From Streptomyces omiyaensis (GTDB taxonomy: Bacteria; Actinomycetota; Actinomycetes; Streptomycetales; Streptomycetaceae), in assembly GCF_014650895.1 (NCBI RefSeq), contig NZ_BMVV01000031.1, positions 18,157-82,156 on the forward strand: a stretch of 64,000 bases of DNA. The letters run 5' to 3'. Made by a program: the position numbers and the translations under genes. The notes beneath the pieces were generated by a model, which saw nothing but the letters and a program-made list of their open reading frames with translations, was not told the origin of the DNA and searched no databases. The first letter of the stretch is position 1; each line of letters starts with the position of its first letter. This document shows positions 1 through 9,483 of this stretch, piece after piece.

Positions 1-104
1 ACGGGCACGGAGTAGAAGACGACCTCGCCGAGCCAGCCGGCTATCGGCTCGAAGAACCCGCTGACGGCCTCGTCGACGGACTGGGTGAAGGAATCGAGTG
101 ACAC
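1..104 (-). CDS. Alanine/glycine:cation symporter (AGCS), N-terminus only
   Basis: Only the first 34 codons lie in the window; the gene runs off the left edge. The reading begins with GTG at 104 and gives VSLDSFTQSVDEAVSGFF followed by a segment ending FYSVPV. This is the typical start of sodium:alanine symporters: an amphipathic lead ahead of the first membrane helix. A GAGG-type ribosome site lies just upstream of the GTG. By family it would import alanine or glycine with Na+ across the plasma membrane. The call rests on a short match, so the family is likely but not certain. Confidence 0.6.
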   Translation of the reverse strand, partial: MSLDSFTQSVDEAVSGFFEPIAGWLGEVVFYSVP

Positions 105-595
105 GGTGGGGACCTCAGGTGCGCAGGACCGGCCTTGCGGGAGGCGGTGCCGGTGTGGGGGTGCGGTCTGTGAGCGAACGCCGTTGTCCGATCGGCGAGC
201 GGGGTGACCGACGTCCGCGGACTCGGAGCGTGATCACCTCGGTCGTACAGCCGGGTCTTGCCCGGAACCCCGGTGCGGCGGCGAGGGGTGGTGCCACCTG
301 CGGAGTTGGGCATTCCTAACACAGACCACACACCTTTTCACGTGACGCAAATCACAGAACTGTCAGTGACATGGGAAAGGGCCAGCAGGTGTGATGTGAC
401 CGTTATGCGGACTGGTCGATCCGTTCACAGGACACGCATTTCTGCACGTCAGCACCGTGTCGCGGTACGTGCCTGTTGCGCAGCCCGGCTTGCCCCGCGA
501 TACGGCCGGATGGACCAGCGCAAGGAGAGAGATGTCGGGGAGGTGAAGCGTGACGGCTGCAGAGGATCGCGGACGCAGGACAGCCCCGTGATCCG
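105..595. other. Gene-free stretch upstream of the symporter
   Basis: I see no convincing gene here. It should hold the promoter of the leftward symporter, and an AT-richer patch lies around 310-365. Together with 596-843 this makes a gap of about 740 bp, long for this genome, and it contains the truncated gene stub described in the next entry. Confidence 0.5.
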
Positions 596-688
596 GGCGC
601 TCACGTCGTCGCGCCGCGTCACCCGGTTCACGGATCTCACGCCCGCGTAACCGCCACCGATCACGACCACACGCGTCTTCGCCGTCAC
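596..688 (-). pseudogene. 5' stub of an NAD(P)/FAD-dependent oxidoreductase (NDH-2 type)
   Basis: From a GTG at 688 with a GGAGGCGTC ribosome site, the reading is MTAKTRVVVIGGGYAGVRSV and then NRVTRRDD. This is a clean N-terminal Rossmann motif (GxGxxG as GGGYAG) of the type II NADH dehydrogenase family. After about 30 codons the similarity stops and low-complexity sequence follows to a stop at 449. The rest of the roughly 400-residue enzyme is missing, so this is the start of a gene cut by a deletion. It cannot bind substrate or membrane. Confidence 0.6.
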
Positions 689-843
689 GACGCCTCCGCC
701 GTCCCAGGGCGTTCGGCATCAAGGCGCCGCGTCCTCTGGGAGAAGGCATGCGTCGGATCACTTCCCCGCGTGCGCGGACCTGCTCGGTGAAGAGCTCGTC
801 CCTGCGAGCGCACCCCGAGCGCCCGGGCCCGGGCCCGGCCCGC

Positions 844-1911
844 CTATGCGCCGCCCTGGCCGTCCGACGTACGTCCAGACGTACGTCCGGGGGCGAAGGG
901 AAGCGCCTCGGCATCGGCCTCGGCGGCGTCGGCGAGCGCCTCGGCGGCGGCTTCCGCCGCCTTCGCCGCGTCGTCCGCGGCTTCGGTCGCGGCCCTGTCA
1001 TCGGCCGACGTCTCCCGGGTCGCCGGGGACTGGGGCAGCGCCTCGCCGAAGGCGCGCGACACGCCTTGGAGTGCGGTGGTGACCTCGCCCGGGATCACCC
1101 AGAAGGTGCTGCCGGCCCCCTGGGCGAGCTGGGGGAGCGTCTGCAGGTACTGGTAGGCGAGGAGCCCCGGGTCGGGGTCGTTGCGGTGCACGGCCTGGAA
1201 GACTTCGTCGATGGCGCGGGACTGCCCCTCCGCCTTCAGGATCTCGGCGGTGCGGTTGCCCTCCGCCCGCAGGACCGCGGCCTGCTTGTCCCCCTCCGCG
1301 GTGAGGATCTGCGACTGTCGCTGCCCTTCCGCTCCCAGGATCGCCGCCCTCTTGTCCCGCTCGGCGCGCATCTGCTTCTCCATCGCGTCCTTGATGGACT
1401 GCGGAGGGTCGATGGCCTTGATCTCCACGCGGTTCACCCGCAGCCCCCACTTGCCGGTGGCGTCGTCGAGCACGCCGCGCAGCTGGCTGTTGATGGTGTC
1501 GCGCGAGGTCAGGGTCTTCTCCAGGTCCATCGAGCCCACGACGTTGCGCAGGGTGGTGACGGTGAGCTGTTCGACGCCCTGGAGGAAGTCGGCGATCTCG
1601 TAGGCGGCCGCGCGCGGGTCGGTGACCTGGAAGTACAGGACGGTGTCGATCTCGACGACGAGGTTGTCCTCGGTGATGACCGGCTGCGGCTTGAAGGAGA
1701 CCACTTGTTCCCGCAGGTCGATGACCGGGTAGACCCGGTCGATGTAGGGGATGACGAGGTTCAGTCCCGGCCTCAGGGTGCGTCGGTAGCGGCCGAGGCG
1801 TTCGACGTTGCGGGCGCGGGCCTGCGGCACGATGCGTACCGCCCTGATGACGGTGAACACGGCGAGTGCCGCGAGGATCAGAGCGGCGATGAGCACTCCG
1901 GACACGTCCAT
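844..1911 (-). CDS. Stomatin/HflK-type SPFH domain protein
   Basis: A 355-residue membrane-anchored scaffold. Residues 4-24 form one N-terminal membrane helix. They are followed by a full SPFH (band 7) domain with the stomatin hallmark LRPGLNLVIPYIDRV and later IKAIDPPQSIKDAMEKQMRA. An alanine/glutamate coiled coil comes next, with repeated AEG units, then an acidic Ala-rich tail ending in a short RTSGRTS duplication. Such proteins oligomerise on membranes and guide proteases or NfeD partners. The ATG at 1911 lies 5 nt after the stop of the NfeD-like gene, so the two are almost certainly translated together. It is the last gene of the five-gene operon beginning at 9888. Confidence 0.9.
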   Translation of the reverse strand: MDVSGVLIAALILAALAVFTVIRAVRIVPQARARNVERLGRYRRTLRPGLNLVIPYIDRVYPVIDLREQVVSFKPQPVITEDNLVVEIDTVLYFQVTDPRAAAYEIADFLQGVEQLTVTTLRNVVGSMDLEKTLTSRDTINSQLRGVLDDATGKWGLRVNRVEIKAIDPPQSIKDAMEKQMRAERDKRAAILGAEGQRQSQILTAEGDKQAAVLRAEGNRTAEILKAEGQSRAIDEVFQAVHRNDPDPGLLAYQYLQTLPQLAQGAGSTFWVIPGEVTTALQGVSRAFGEALPQSPATRETSADDRAATEAADDAAKAAEAAAEALADAAEADAEALPFAPGRTSGRTSDGQGGA

Positions 1912-1916
1912 GGCTC

Positions 1917-2348
1917 TCACTCCCGGGGGTAGACGACGGCCGTTGCTCCGTCGATCTCCATGACGTCGACGGTCACGCCCGGAGGGATCACCAGCGCCTC
2001 GTCGTAGGCGCGCGCCGACCACTCCTCGCCGCCGATCCGGACTCGGCCGCCCGCCCCCGTCACCTCCGACACGACCCGGGCGGGCCGTCCCACCAGCGCG
2101 TCCACGCCGAACGGCTCGGCCGGGGGCCCGCCCAGGCGGCGCACCGCCGCGGGGCGTACGAACAGAAGGCTGAGAGAGGCGAGGACGGCGAAGACCACGA
2201 ACTGAAGTGGGGGCGGCAGGCCCAGGGCGGCGGTTCCCGCCGTGACGGCGGCAGCGGCACCGAGGATCCCCAGCGCGGCGGTGAGGGTGAAGATCTCCGC
2301 CACGGCCAGCGCCCCCGCAACGATCAACCAGACCAGCCAAGGATCCAT
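1917..2348 (-). CDS. NfeD-like membrane protein with OB-fold tail
   Basis: This 143-residue protein begins with MDPWLVWLIVAGALAVAEIF. It has two to three tightly packed membrane helices in the first 65 residues. A C-terminal beta-rich domain of about 70 residues follows (VGRPARVVSEVTGAGGRVRIGG), typical of the NfeD OB fold. NfeD proteins pair with SPFH proteins, and here the SPFH gene follows directly. No protease domain is present, so it is the short NfeD class. It lies 64 bp downstream of the giant ATPase gene. Confidence 0.85.
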   Translation of the reverse strand: MDPWLVWLIVAGALAVAEIFTLTAALGILGAAAAVTAGTAALGLPPPLQFVVFAVLASLSLLFVRPAAVRRLGGPPAEPFGVDALVGRPARVVSEVTGAGGRVRIGGEEWSARAYDEALVIPPGVTVDVMEIDGATAVVYPRE

Positions 2349-2412
2349 GGTGCGCTCCCGGCGGGGTGCGGCTCCGCGAAAGGCAAGCCAGTTCGGAATT
2401 TTTTGTGATGTT
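2349..2412 (-). promoter_or_regulatory. AT-rich gap that may hold an internal promoter for nfeD-SPFH
   Basis: The gap between the giant ATPase and the NfeD gene contains an AT-rich run (GGAATTTTTTGTGATGTTTT, about 2393-2412, continuing into the end of the ATPase gene). This stands out in a genome above 70% GC. It could be a promoter for the last two genes of the operon. No clear -35/-10 pair was assigned. Confidence 0.25.
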
Positions 2413-5400
2413 TTACCCTTCTTTGTTCTGTCGCACGCCCGGGAACCCGGTCTCTCCCGGCTCAGTGGCCGTCGCCGTGTCGACGGCCGGTGCGGCGTGC
2501 CGCCTGCCGGGCCGGGCGAGGAGGTGGCGGGGGTCCGTCGCCCGGGTGATGGCCGTTTCAACCGCCGCGACGCGATCGGCGAGCAGGCCGAGGGCGGCGA
2601 CCGCCCTCGCCAGGGGCTCTTCCCCGGAGTCGCCCAGCGCACGGGTGCGGGCATGGGCGGCGGTGATCTCGGCCCAGCGGGCGGCTTGTGCCGGCGTCCG
2701 GGTGCCGCGGAGTTCGGCGAGTTTGAGGAGGTTGGCCTCGGCGTCCGTGGTGAGGGTCTGGGCCTCGGCGGTGTAGTGGTCGTCGATGACGGCGGCGAGC
2801 TCGGCGTCGTTCATCGCGGGCGAGACGCGGGCGGCGATCTTGTTCATGGTGCGGTACGAGCCCTGGAGCCGGAAGGGCGGTTCGCTGCGGGCTTCTTCCG
2901 AGCGGGCGGCGGAGGCGATGTACTCGGCGTTGACGGCCAGGACGGTTTCGCGTGCGGTCAGCAGGTGCCGGAGGACGGCAAGAACCTGATCGAGCTCGGC
3001 CGGGGCATAGGGGTGGGAGAGGCGGTCGCGGCGCGCGGTCGGGTCCCCCACCGCCAGGCGGACGAGCAGTTCCACGTCCGTGCGCTCGCGGCCGGCCAGC
3101 GGGGCGAGCACCGGGTTCGAGGGGAGGGCGTTCTCGATGAAGCTGAGGGCGAAGACGTCCTCCTTGCCGGTGAGGACGTCGCCGAGGTTCCACACGTCGG
3201 CGCGGTTGGCGAGCATGTCGGGGACGCGGAAGGCGTGCCCGGACTCTGTGTACGGGTTGCCGGCCATGCAGACGGCGAAGCGCTTGCCGCGCAGGTCGCG
3301 GCCGTTCAGCGTCCGGGTGGCGTCGCAGAGGGGGATGAACTTCTGCAGGAACTCGGGCGAGCAGTGCTGGATGTCGTCGAGGTACAGCAGGACGTTGTCG
3401 CCCGCGGCGAGGGCGAAGGCGATCTTCTCCAGTTCACGGCGCGCGGTGGCGTCGGGGGCCTCGGCCGGGTCGAGGGTGACCGTGCGCTGTCCGAGCGCCG
3501 GGCCGTCGACCTTGACGAGGAGCAGGCCGAGGCGGTCGGCGACGTACTCGATCAGCGTGGTCTTTCCGTACCCGGGCGGAGACAGGAGCAGCAGCAGGCC
3601 GTGGGAGTCGCCGCGCTTGGCGTCGCCGGCCGCGCCGAGCTGCTTGGCGAGGTTGTCTCCGATGAGCGGGAGGTAGACGTCGTCGACGAGCCGGTTGCGG
3701 ACGAAGGAGGGCATCACCTTGGGCCGGTACTCGTCCAGGCGGAGCCGGACGCGCTCCGTGTCGACGAGAACGCGGCGACGCTGCTGGTAGGCGCGGTGGG
3801 CGGGCACGTCGTCGGCGGCGAAGGCCGCCGTCCTGGCGAGGAACTCGTCGAGACGGAGGTCCAGGGCGCGGTCCGTCAGCCTCGGGTGACTGCCGAGGAG
3901 ACCGGTGACCTTCGCCCCGGCGGGGCCCTCACCTTCGTAGCGTTCGAGCCCCGGGGACGACTCGACGGCGACCGCCTCGGCGAGCACGTCCTCGTCGAGG
4001 CCGTCGCCGGACGCGGACACGTAGGCGGTGAGCCAGGCTTCGACGTGCTGCCGCCGTGCGCCGGGCGCGGTGAGGGCGGCGAGGGAGTCGTCGTACGAGG
4101 AGGTGTCGACGGCGTGGCGGAACTTCTCCAGGAGCGTGCGGGCCGGGGTGGACAGGACGAATCCGGCCGGTACGGCGGCGAGTTCCTCGACGAGGTACGC
4201 GGCGGCGGCCGGATCTCCGATCTCTTCGGTGAGGTCCCGTCGCAGTCCGTCGAGCACTGACTCGGTGCCGAAGAGGTCGCGGGCGTGGGCGAGGGAGGCG
4301 GCCCGCTCCGCCCACTGGGCGCGGTCCTCGGCCGTGGCGGTGTGGGCCCAGTGGAGCTGGGCGGTCGCCCGTGCCCGGCCGGAGTGCCTGAGCAGACCGG
4401 CCGTCGCGTGCAGGCCGAGCACCGCTCTCAGGATGACGGCGGCGTCGTGGTCGTGGACGCCCCGCTCGTACCCCTCGTCGTAAGCCCCCTCCGCCGCCCG
4501 CCGGGCGAGGGCGTGGAGGTCCTCGTCCGCCAGACCGCCGGCACCGTACTCGGTGAGGAGGCGGGCGGCCAGGTGCTCGGACCGGTAGACCTCCGGCGAC
4601 TCGGAGGGCAGGGGGCGGTTCCAGAAGCGGCGGGTCTCCTCGAAGGCCGGGTCGGTGACGGGTGCCCGGTAGTCCGTGCCGGTCAGGGCGAGGGCCAGGG
4701 CGTCGCCGGACGGTACGAGGGTGAGTTCGGGCGTCTGGCGGTGGACGGCGAAGCGGTGCCGGCCGAGCCGGATGGTGTCCCCTCCGTCGGAGAACAGGTC
4801 GGTGCGGTCCCGCAGCGCGCGTCCGGCCTCCTGGCGGGCGGCGGCGAGCCGGCTCTCCAGCTCCTCCGCCCGCGTCCGGTCCCCGAGGTCCCGGAGGGCG
4901 GCCGCGGTGCGCCTGACCTTGACGACCATCGGGTCGGACGCGAAGTACGCGTGGACCTCGTCCTGGTCCTTCAGGGTCGCGGAACGGCGGGCGACCGCCT
5001 CCAAGACCCTCCTGGCCGAGTCGGCGTGCCGCTCCGCCTGCCGGGCACGGGTGTCCTGGAGGGACTGCCTGCGTGCGGAGAGCGCCTCGTGGATGTCCGC
5101 GCGCTTCTCGGCCAGTTCGTCGAGGAAGCCTTCGGAGGCGGAGAACCGGGCCTCCAGGTTCTCCAGCTGGAGCATCAGGCGGCCGAGCTGGTCATCGCAC
5201 GCCTCGGGGGTGTCGGCCGCGGCGAGGGCGCTGGTGACCGTCTGGCCGAGCAGCGCGAGTTCGGCCGCGAACTCGGCCGCGCCTTCGCGGTCGAGGAGTT
5301 CGGTGCGCCGGGCGGTGAGGACGGCACGGGCGCGGTTCAGGGCGCCGAGCACGTCCGCGATCCTGCCGAGGATCGCGGTGCGGAGCGTGGCGTCCCCGAC

Positions 5401-7308
5401 GTCGAGCCCGGCGATGATCTCGCTGACCGTCCGCAGGGCGAGCGTGCTCGCGTCGATCCGCTCGCCGAGGGGGCCGGCCTCGGGGGCGGTGACCAGATCC
5501 CGCGCCTGGACGGCGAGCGCTTCGGCCTCCGCGTGCTGAGGGGCGAACGCGTCGTCGCGGCCGAGGAAGAGCACGGCCCGTCCGACCGCCGTGACAATGT
5601 CGTCCTCGGTCTCGGCCGCCAGGGACTCGATCGCGTCGGCGTCCGCGTACCGCATCTCCTTGAGCGTCAGCACATGGCCCTGTGCCTGGCGGAGTTCGGT
5701 GATGCGAGAGATCCATTCCTCCGCCGTGGCGGGGGCTTCGCCGTGGACGCGCCTTGTCAGCCGGGCGATGCGTTCGGCGGCCTTCGTGAGGGCTTCCGCC
5801 GCCTGGCGGGTGAGGGTGGTAACGGTCTCGAACTCGTCGACGACCTGCGTGAGCGTGCCGAGGAGTCCGCCCAGCGGGGTGCGGAGGTCTCCGGCCGCCG
5901 GGTCTCCCAGCCAGTGGTGGACGTCTCCCGCACGGACGCAGGCGGAGCGCAGGGCTTCGTACACCTCGCCGGCGGGTGTGAGCTCGGTGGCCTGACGTGC
6001 GATCGACAGGCAGTCGGAGATGCCCCGGACGAGGTCGGCGTTGCCGATGCGGTCCAGGGGCCCGCCGCCGGTGGGTGTCGCGTGGACGTCGGAGAGGTAG
6101 GGCGTCCGCCAGACCTGTACCTGGTGGACGCGTCCGGGCTCTCCCCCGCCGTCGCGCAGGAGCAGCATCGTCCCGTCGTCGAGCAGCGCGTGCCCGTGGC
6201 CGGAAAGAGGAGCGGTGATCTCCTTGCGGATCAGGTTGTACGGGAGGAGCAGGGTCCGTCCCTCGGTCTGGTCCTGGAAGACGTACAGGAGGTCCTCCCC
6301 GTTGGGGGAACGGATCACCTGGTCGAAGGCGAGTTCTGCGGTGTCGGCGTCGAAGGTCTTCACGGTGCCGGTGGCGAGGCAGTAGCCGCCGGGGAACACG
6401 AGGCCGGCGTCTTCGGGCAGGCGCAGGCAGGCCTGCTCCAGGGCGTCGAGACGGACGACCGTCCTGGTGAGGGTGTTGAAGACGAGGTGCCGTCGGACCT
6501 CTTCCTTGTAGGGGCGTACCCGCACGAGGAGGAGGGGGCCGAGGGTCGCGTGGGCGACCTCGGCGTCGGCCAGGGACTGCAGCGGCTCCTCGACCGGCTC
6601 GGTGTGGACGCCGTCGGCGGTCTCCGTGTCGTTCTCCGTCTTCAGGGTCAGGGTCCCGCCGACCGTGGAGACGAAGAGACGGCCGCCGCCGACCGCGATG
6701 TGCGGGAAGCGGCCCGGTACATGGTCCTGACGGTCGGCCTCGACCCAGTCGACCTCCTGGGAGGCGGGCAGGACGTGGTCGCGCTCGCCCCGGGCGTCGA
6801 GGAACCGCGGCGCGCCCGAGGTGCCGATGGCCCAGCGCAGGACACGCAGGTCCCCCGCCTTCTCCCCCACCTGGAAGACGGCGAGCAGACGGCCGTCGAC
6901 ACGGCGCAGTCTCAGCAGGCGGGCGCCCCGGAAGTAGCGGTGCAGCGCCGCGAACTCGCGGCGGAAGTCGGGGTCGTCGAGGAGGCCGGGGAGGGCGTCC
7001 TCGGGCAGGGGGTTCAGGTCCCGGTCGTACAGGGTGAAGGTGTCGGCGACCGTGGGCTCCGCCCCACCCGTGGTCGCCGTGTGGCGGCCCACGAGCAGGA
7101 GGTCGTCACCGACGGCGGCAACGTCCCGGGGCAGGCATGCCTGCTCGGTCCGGAGGTGGGCCGTACGGGTGAGGGCCAGTTCTCCCGCCCCGAACTCCGT
7201 GATCCGCGCCTCGTTGAGGGCCTCGGCGCGCCGGGCGAGTTCGCCCGCCTGGGCGGTGAGGCGGTCGCGCAGCACCGCGTACGTGTCCTGGTCGATTCCG
7301 GTGCTCAT
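2413..7308 (-). CDS. Giant AAA+ ATPase ('DNA repair ATPase', DUF3686 type)
   Basis: This 1631-residue protein has three parts. Residues 1 to about 480 form a beta-rich, propeller-like region. About 500-900 are helical and coiled-coil (MRYADADAIESLAAETEDD, then LDELAEKRADIHEALSARRQ). The C-terminal region holds a AAA+ domain with Walker A SPPGYGKTT near residue 1246 and Walker B LLYLDDIQH near 1307. Related proteins are annotated as ATPases involved in DNA repair, but I know of no proven reaction. The ATG at 7308 has a strong AAGGAG ribosome site. It sits between two SPFH proteins and their NfeD-like partners on one strand, which suggests a membrane-associated remodelling machine rather than a classical repair enzyme. 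The family assignment is firm, the role is inference. Confidence 0.8.
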   Translation of the reverse strand: MSTGIDQDTYAVLRDRLTAQAGELARRAEALNEARITEFGAGELALTRTAHLRTEQACLPRDVAAVGDDLLLVGRHTATTGGAEPTVADTFTLYDRDLNPLPEDALPGLLDDPDFRREFAALHRYFRGARLLRLRRVDGRLLAVFQVGEKAGDLRVLRWAIGTSGAPRFLDARGERDHVLPASQEVDWVEADRQDHVPGRFPHIAVGGGRLFVSTVGGTLTLKTENDTETADGVHTEPVEEPLQSLADAEVAHATLGPLLLVRVRPYKEEVRRHLVFNTLTRTVVRLDALEQACLRLPEDAGLVFPGGYCLATGTVKTFDADTAELAFDQVIRSPNGEDLLYVFQDQTEGRTLLLPYNLIRKEITAPLSGHGHALLDDGTMLLLRDGGGEPGRVHQVQVWRTPYLSDVHATPTGGGPLDRIGNADLVRGISDCLSIARQATELTPAGEVYEALRSACVRAGDVHHWLGDPAAGDLRTPLGGLLGTLTQVVDEFETVTTLTRQAAEALTKAAERIARLTRRVHGEAPATAEEWISRITELRQAQGHVLTLKEMRYADADAIESLAAETEDDIVTAVGRAVLFLGRDDAFAPQHAEAEALAVQARDLVTAPEAGPLGERIDASTLALRTVSEIIAGLDVGDATLRTAILGRIADVLGALNRARAVLTARRTELLDREGAAEFAAELALLGQTVTSALAAADTPEACDDQLGRLMLQLENLEARFSASEGFLDELAEKRADIHEALSARRQSLQDTRARQAERHADSARRVLEAVARRSATLKDQDEVHAYFASDPMVVKVRRTAAALRDLGDRTRAEELESRLAAARQEAGRALRDRTDLFSDGGDTIRLGRHRFAVHRQTPELTLVPSGDALALALTGTDYRAPVTDPAFEETRRFWNRPLPSESPEVYRSEHLAARLLTEYGAGGLADEDLHALARRAAEGAYDEGYERGVHDHDAAVILRAVLGLHATAGLLRHSGRARATAQLHWAHTATAEDRAQWAERAASLAHARDLFGTESVLDGLRRDLTEEIGDPAAAAYLVEELAAVPAGFVLSTPARTLLEKFRHAVDTSSYDDSLAALTAPGARRQHVEAWLTAYVSASGDGLDEDVLAEAVAVESSPGLERYEGEGPAGAKVTGLLGSHPRLTDRALDLRLDEFLARTAAFAADDVPAHRAYQQRRRVLVDTERVRLRLDEYRPKVMPSFVRNRLVDDVYLPLIGDNLAKQLGAAGDAKRGDSHGLLLLLSPPGYGKTTLIEYVADRLGLLLVKVDGPALGQRTVTLDPAEAPDATARRELEKIAFALAAGDNVLLYLDDIQHCSPEFLQKFIPLCDATRTLNGRDLRGKRFAVCMAGNPYTESGHAFRVPDMLANRADVWNLGDVLTGKEDVFALSFIENALPSNPVLAPLAGRERTDVELLVRLAVGDPTARRDRLSHPYAPAELDQVLAVLRHLLTARETVLAVNAEYIASAARSEEARSEPPFRLQGSYRTMNKIAARVSPAMNDAELAAVIDDHYTAEAQTLTTDAEANLLKLAELRGTRTPAQAARWAEITAAHARTRALGDSGEEPLARAVAALGLLADRVAAVETAITRATDPRHLLARPGRRHAAPAVDTATATEPGETGFPGVRQNKEG

Positions 7309-7340
7309 CCTCTGCCGCTCCTTGTACCGTGGTGATGGAC

Positions 7341-7383
7341 GGGTCCGGTGCCGGTGACTCCCCCGTTCGCCGGCACCGGGCCC
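7341..7383. terminator. Strong intercistronic hairpin between flotillin and ATPase genes
   Basis: CCGGTGCCGG (7345-7354) pairs perfectly with CCGGCACCGG (7370-7379) around a 15-nt loop. The stem extends by a T:G wobble and three G:C pairs. It lies just upstream of the ATPase ribosome site, within the operon. It may attenuate transcription into the ATPase or stabilise the flotillin message. No T-run follows. Confidence 0.5.
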
Positions 7384-7408
7384 GTTCTGACCGCATCCCC
7401 GTGGGCGG

Positions 7409-9424
7409 TCAGTTCGTGGCCGCGCCGTTCAGCGCGGCGGTCTCCGCCGGTACGGCGCCCTCCGCGGACGCGTCCAGCAGGCCGGAGTTCATGACCTTGG
7501 CGAGGAGCGCGGAGACGCTCAGGTTCTGCACGTCGGTCGTGGACAGGGATCCGAGCACCTTGGTGAGGTCCCCGGTGAAGGAGCCCTCGCCGTTCAGCCA
7601 GGGGCCCGCGAGGGCCTGCACCGTGCTGGAGTGGTCGACGAACCCGTCGACGGACTTGCCCAGCGCGATGGACTGCACGAGCCGGTCGAGAAAGACGGAC
7701 TCCCCGCCCACGATGCTGATGTCCGCGTTCTCAAGGCCGGTGGCGAGCACCGTGGCCTGGGCCTCGGCGACCTGCCGCTGGACGTCGAGTCCGGCGAGCC
7801 GGATCTCCTTCTCGGCCTCCAGCCGGAGCCGGTACTCCTCGTGCGTACGGGACGCCTCGTCGAAGGCGGCGACGGCGATGGCCTTCTGGTTGAGTCCCTC
7901 GGCCTCGGCCTTCAGCTTCTCGCCGATCGCGGTCGCCTCGGCGAGCGCCTTGGCCCGCAGCCCCTCGGCCTCGGCGCGGAGCCGGGCCTCGGTGGCGTCG
8001 GCCTCGGCGCGGCCGGCCTTCTCGATGGCGTCGGCCTCCTTCTCGCGGACCTGGACGGCGGCGAGCCCTTCGGCGGCGGCCTCGGCCTGGACGCCCTCGG
8101 CGAGCCGGATCTTGGCCCGGGCGTCCATGTCGGCGGCCTTGTTGCGGGCCTCGGCCAGGGTCAGCTCCTCGGCGGCCCGGTGGATCGCGGCCTGCTCGGC
8201 GGCCTCGGCGGCCTTGATGTCCTTGACGAGCTTCTCCTGGGCCTCCGCCTCGGCGGCGATGACGAGCGTCTGCCGCTCGCGCTCGGCCTCCTCCACGGCC
8301 CGCAGCCGCTTGATGGACTCCTCCTGCTCGGCCACGGTCCGGTCGACAGCGACCCGCTCGCGGATGACCTCGGCGATGTCCCGGCGCTCGGCCTCGACCT
8401 CCTTCTCCGCCGCGATCCGCGTCAGTTCGGTCTCCCGGTCGCGGGCGATGACCTCCAGCAGGCGGTCCTTCTCGATCCGCTCGTTCTCGACCGCGATGAC
8501 CCGCTCGCGGTTCTTCTGCGCGACGACGACCTCGCGGGCCTGGTTCTCCCGCTGGACGCCGAGCTGCTCCTCGGTGCGCAGGAACGCGCTCTGCGCCCGC
8601 AGCCGCTCCTCCTCCACGACCTTCGCCGTCTCGGCCTCCTCGCGGGCCCGGACGGTCTCGATCTCGCGCTTCTGCTTGATCTCCGCGTCCGCCTGGCGTC
8701 GCTCCAGCTCCAGGATCGCCTCGCGCGCGTCCACGTTCTGCCGGGTGATCTCCTTCTGCTCGTGCTGCCGCAGTTCGTTCGTGCGGACGTTCTCGGCGGC
8801 GGTGAGCTCGGTGATCTTGCGGATGCCCTGGGCGTCGAGGATATTGCCGGCGTCGAGCTGGGTGAGCGGGGTCTGCTCCAGGTAGTCGATGGCGGCGTCC
8901 TCCAGGCTGTAGCCGTTGAGGTCGATGCCGATCAACTCGATGATCCGGAAGCGGAGTTCCTCACGCTTGGTGTAGAGGTCGGTGAAGTCCATCTGCTTGC
9001 CGACCGACTTCAGCGCCTCGGAGAACTTCGCGTTGAACAGCTCCTGGAGCGTTGCCTGGTCGCTGGCCCGGGCCGTGCCGATGGCCTGGGCGACCTTGAT
9101 CACGTCCTCGACGGTCTTGTTCACGCGGACGAAGAAGGAGATCCGGATGTCGGCGCGGATGTTGTCCCGGCAGATCAACCCGTCCCGGCCGGTCCGGGAG
9201 ATCTCGATGGTCTTCACCGAGATGTCCATCACCTCGGCCTTGTGGAGCACGGGCAGGACCACCTGCCCGGTGAAGGTGACGTCGACCTTGCGCATCTTGG
9301 ACACGATCAGCGCCTTGCCCTGCTCCACCTTGCGGAACAGCCGGCCGACCATGAACAACGCCGCGACGACGGCGAGCAGGACGACGGCGACGAGCACGCC
9401 GAGGCCCGAGGTGATGGCATCCAT
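7409..9424 (-). CDS. Flotillin (YqiK-type SPFH protein)
   Basis: This 671-residue protein begins MDAITSGLGVLVAVVLL with one N-terminal membrane helix (residues 8-30). The SPFH domain follows to about residue 200 (EQGKALIVSKMRKVDVTF). A very long charged coiled coil spans about 260-530 with the flotillin Ala-Glu repeats (EAEGLRAKALAEATAIGEK). The last 120 residues are a globular tail. Flotillins assemble into membrane microdomain cages. The ATG at 9424 was chosen because the helix starts directly after it. The upstream gene encodes a YqiJ-like membrane protein, the usual partner of YqiK. The family is certain; the client is unknown, although the giant ATPase encoded next is the obvious candidate. 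Confidence 0.92.
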   Translation of the reverse strand: MDAITSGLGVLVAVVLLAVVAALFMVGRLFRKVEQGKALIVSKMRKVDVTFTGQVVLPVLHKAEVMDISVKTIEISRTGRDGLICRDNIRADIRISFFVRVNKTVEDVIKVAQAIGTARASDQATLQELFNAKFSEALKSVGKQMDFTDLYTKREELRFRIIELIGIDLNGYSLEDAAIDYLEQTPLTQLDAGNILDAQGIRKITELTAAENVRTNELRQHEQKEITRQNVDAREAILELERRQADAEIKQKREIETVRAREEAETAKVVEEERLRAQSAFLRTEEQLGVQRENQAREVVVAQKNRERVIAVENERIEKDRLLEVIARDRETELTRIAAEKEVEAERRDIAEVIRERVAVDRTVAEQEESIKRLRAVEEAERERQTLVIAAEAEAQEKLVKDIKAAEAAEQAAIHRAAEELTLAEARNKAADMDARAKIRLAEGVQAEAAAEGLAAVQVREKEADAIEKAGRAEADATEARLRAEAEGLRAKALAEATAIGEKLKAEAEGLNQKAIAVAAFDEASRTHEEYRLRLEAEKEIRLAGLDVQRQVAEAQATVLATGLENADISIVGGESVFLDRLVQSIALGKSVDGFVDHSSTVQALAGPWLNGEGSFTGDLTKVLGSLSTTDVQNLSVSALLAKVMNSGLLDASAEGAVPAETAALNGAATN

Positions 9425-9483
9425 GAGAGAACCCCGTGTCGATCGAAGAGTGCGTACCCGCTCAGGCGGAGGTACGCGAAGAA

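Noticed and set aside
868..891. Tandem repeat ACGTACGTCC
   Set aside because: Lies inside the SPFH gene and encodes RTSGRTS; two copies only, so probably a chance or local duplication.
4285..7335. Very long rightward open frame (over 1000 codons) opposite the giant ATPase
   Set aside because: It is antisense to a well-supported AAA+ gene. High GC leaves few stops, and the translation is Gly/Val/Arg-rich with no domain.
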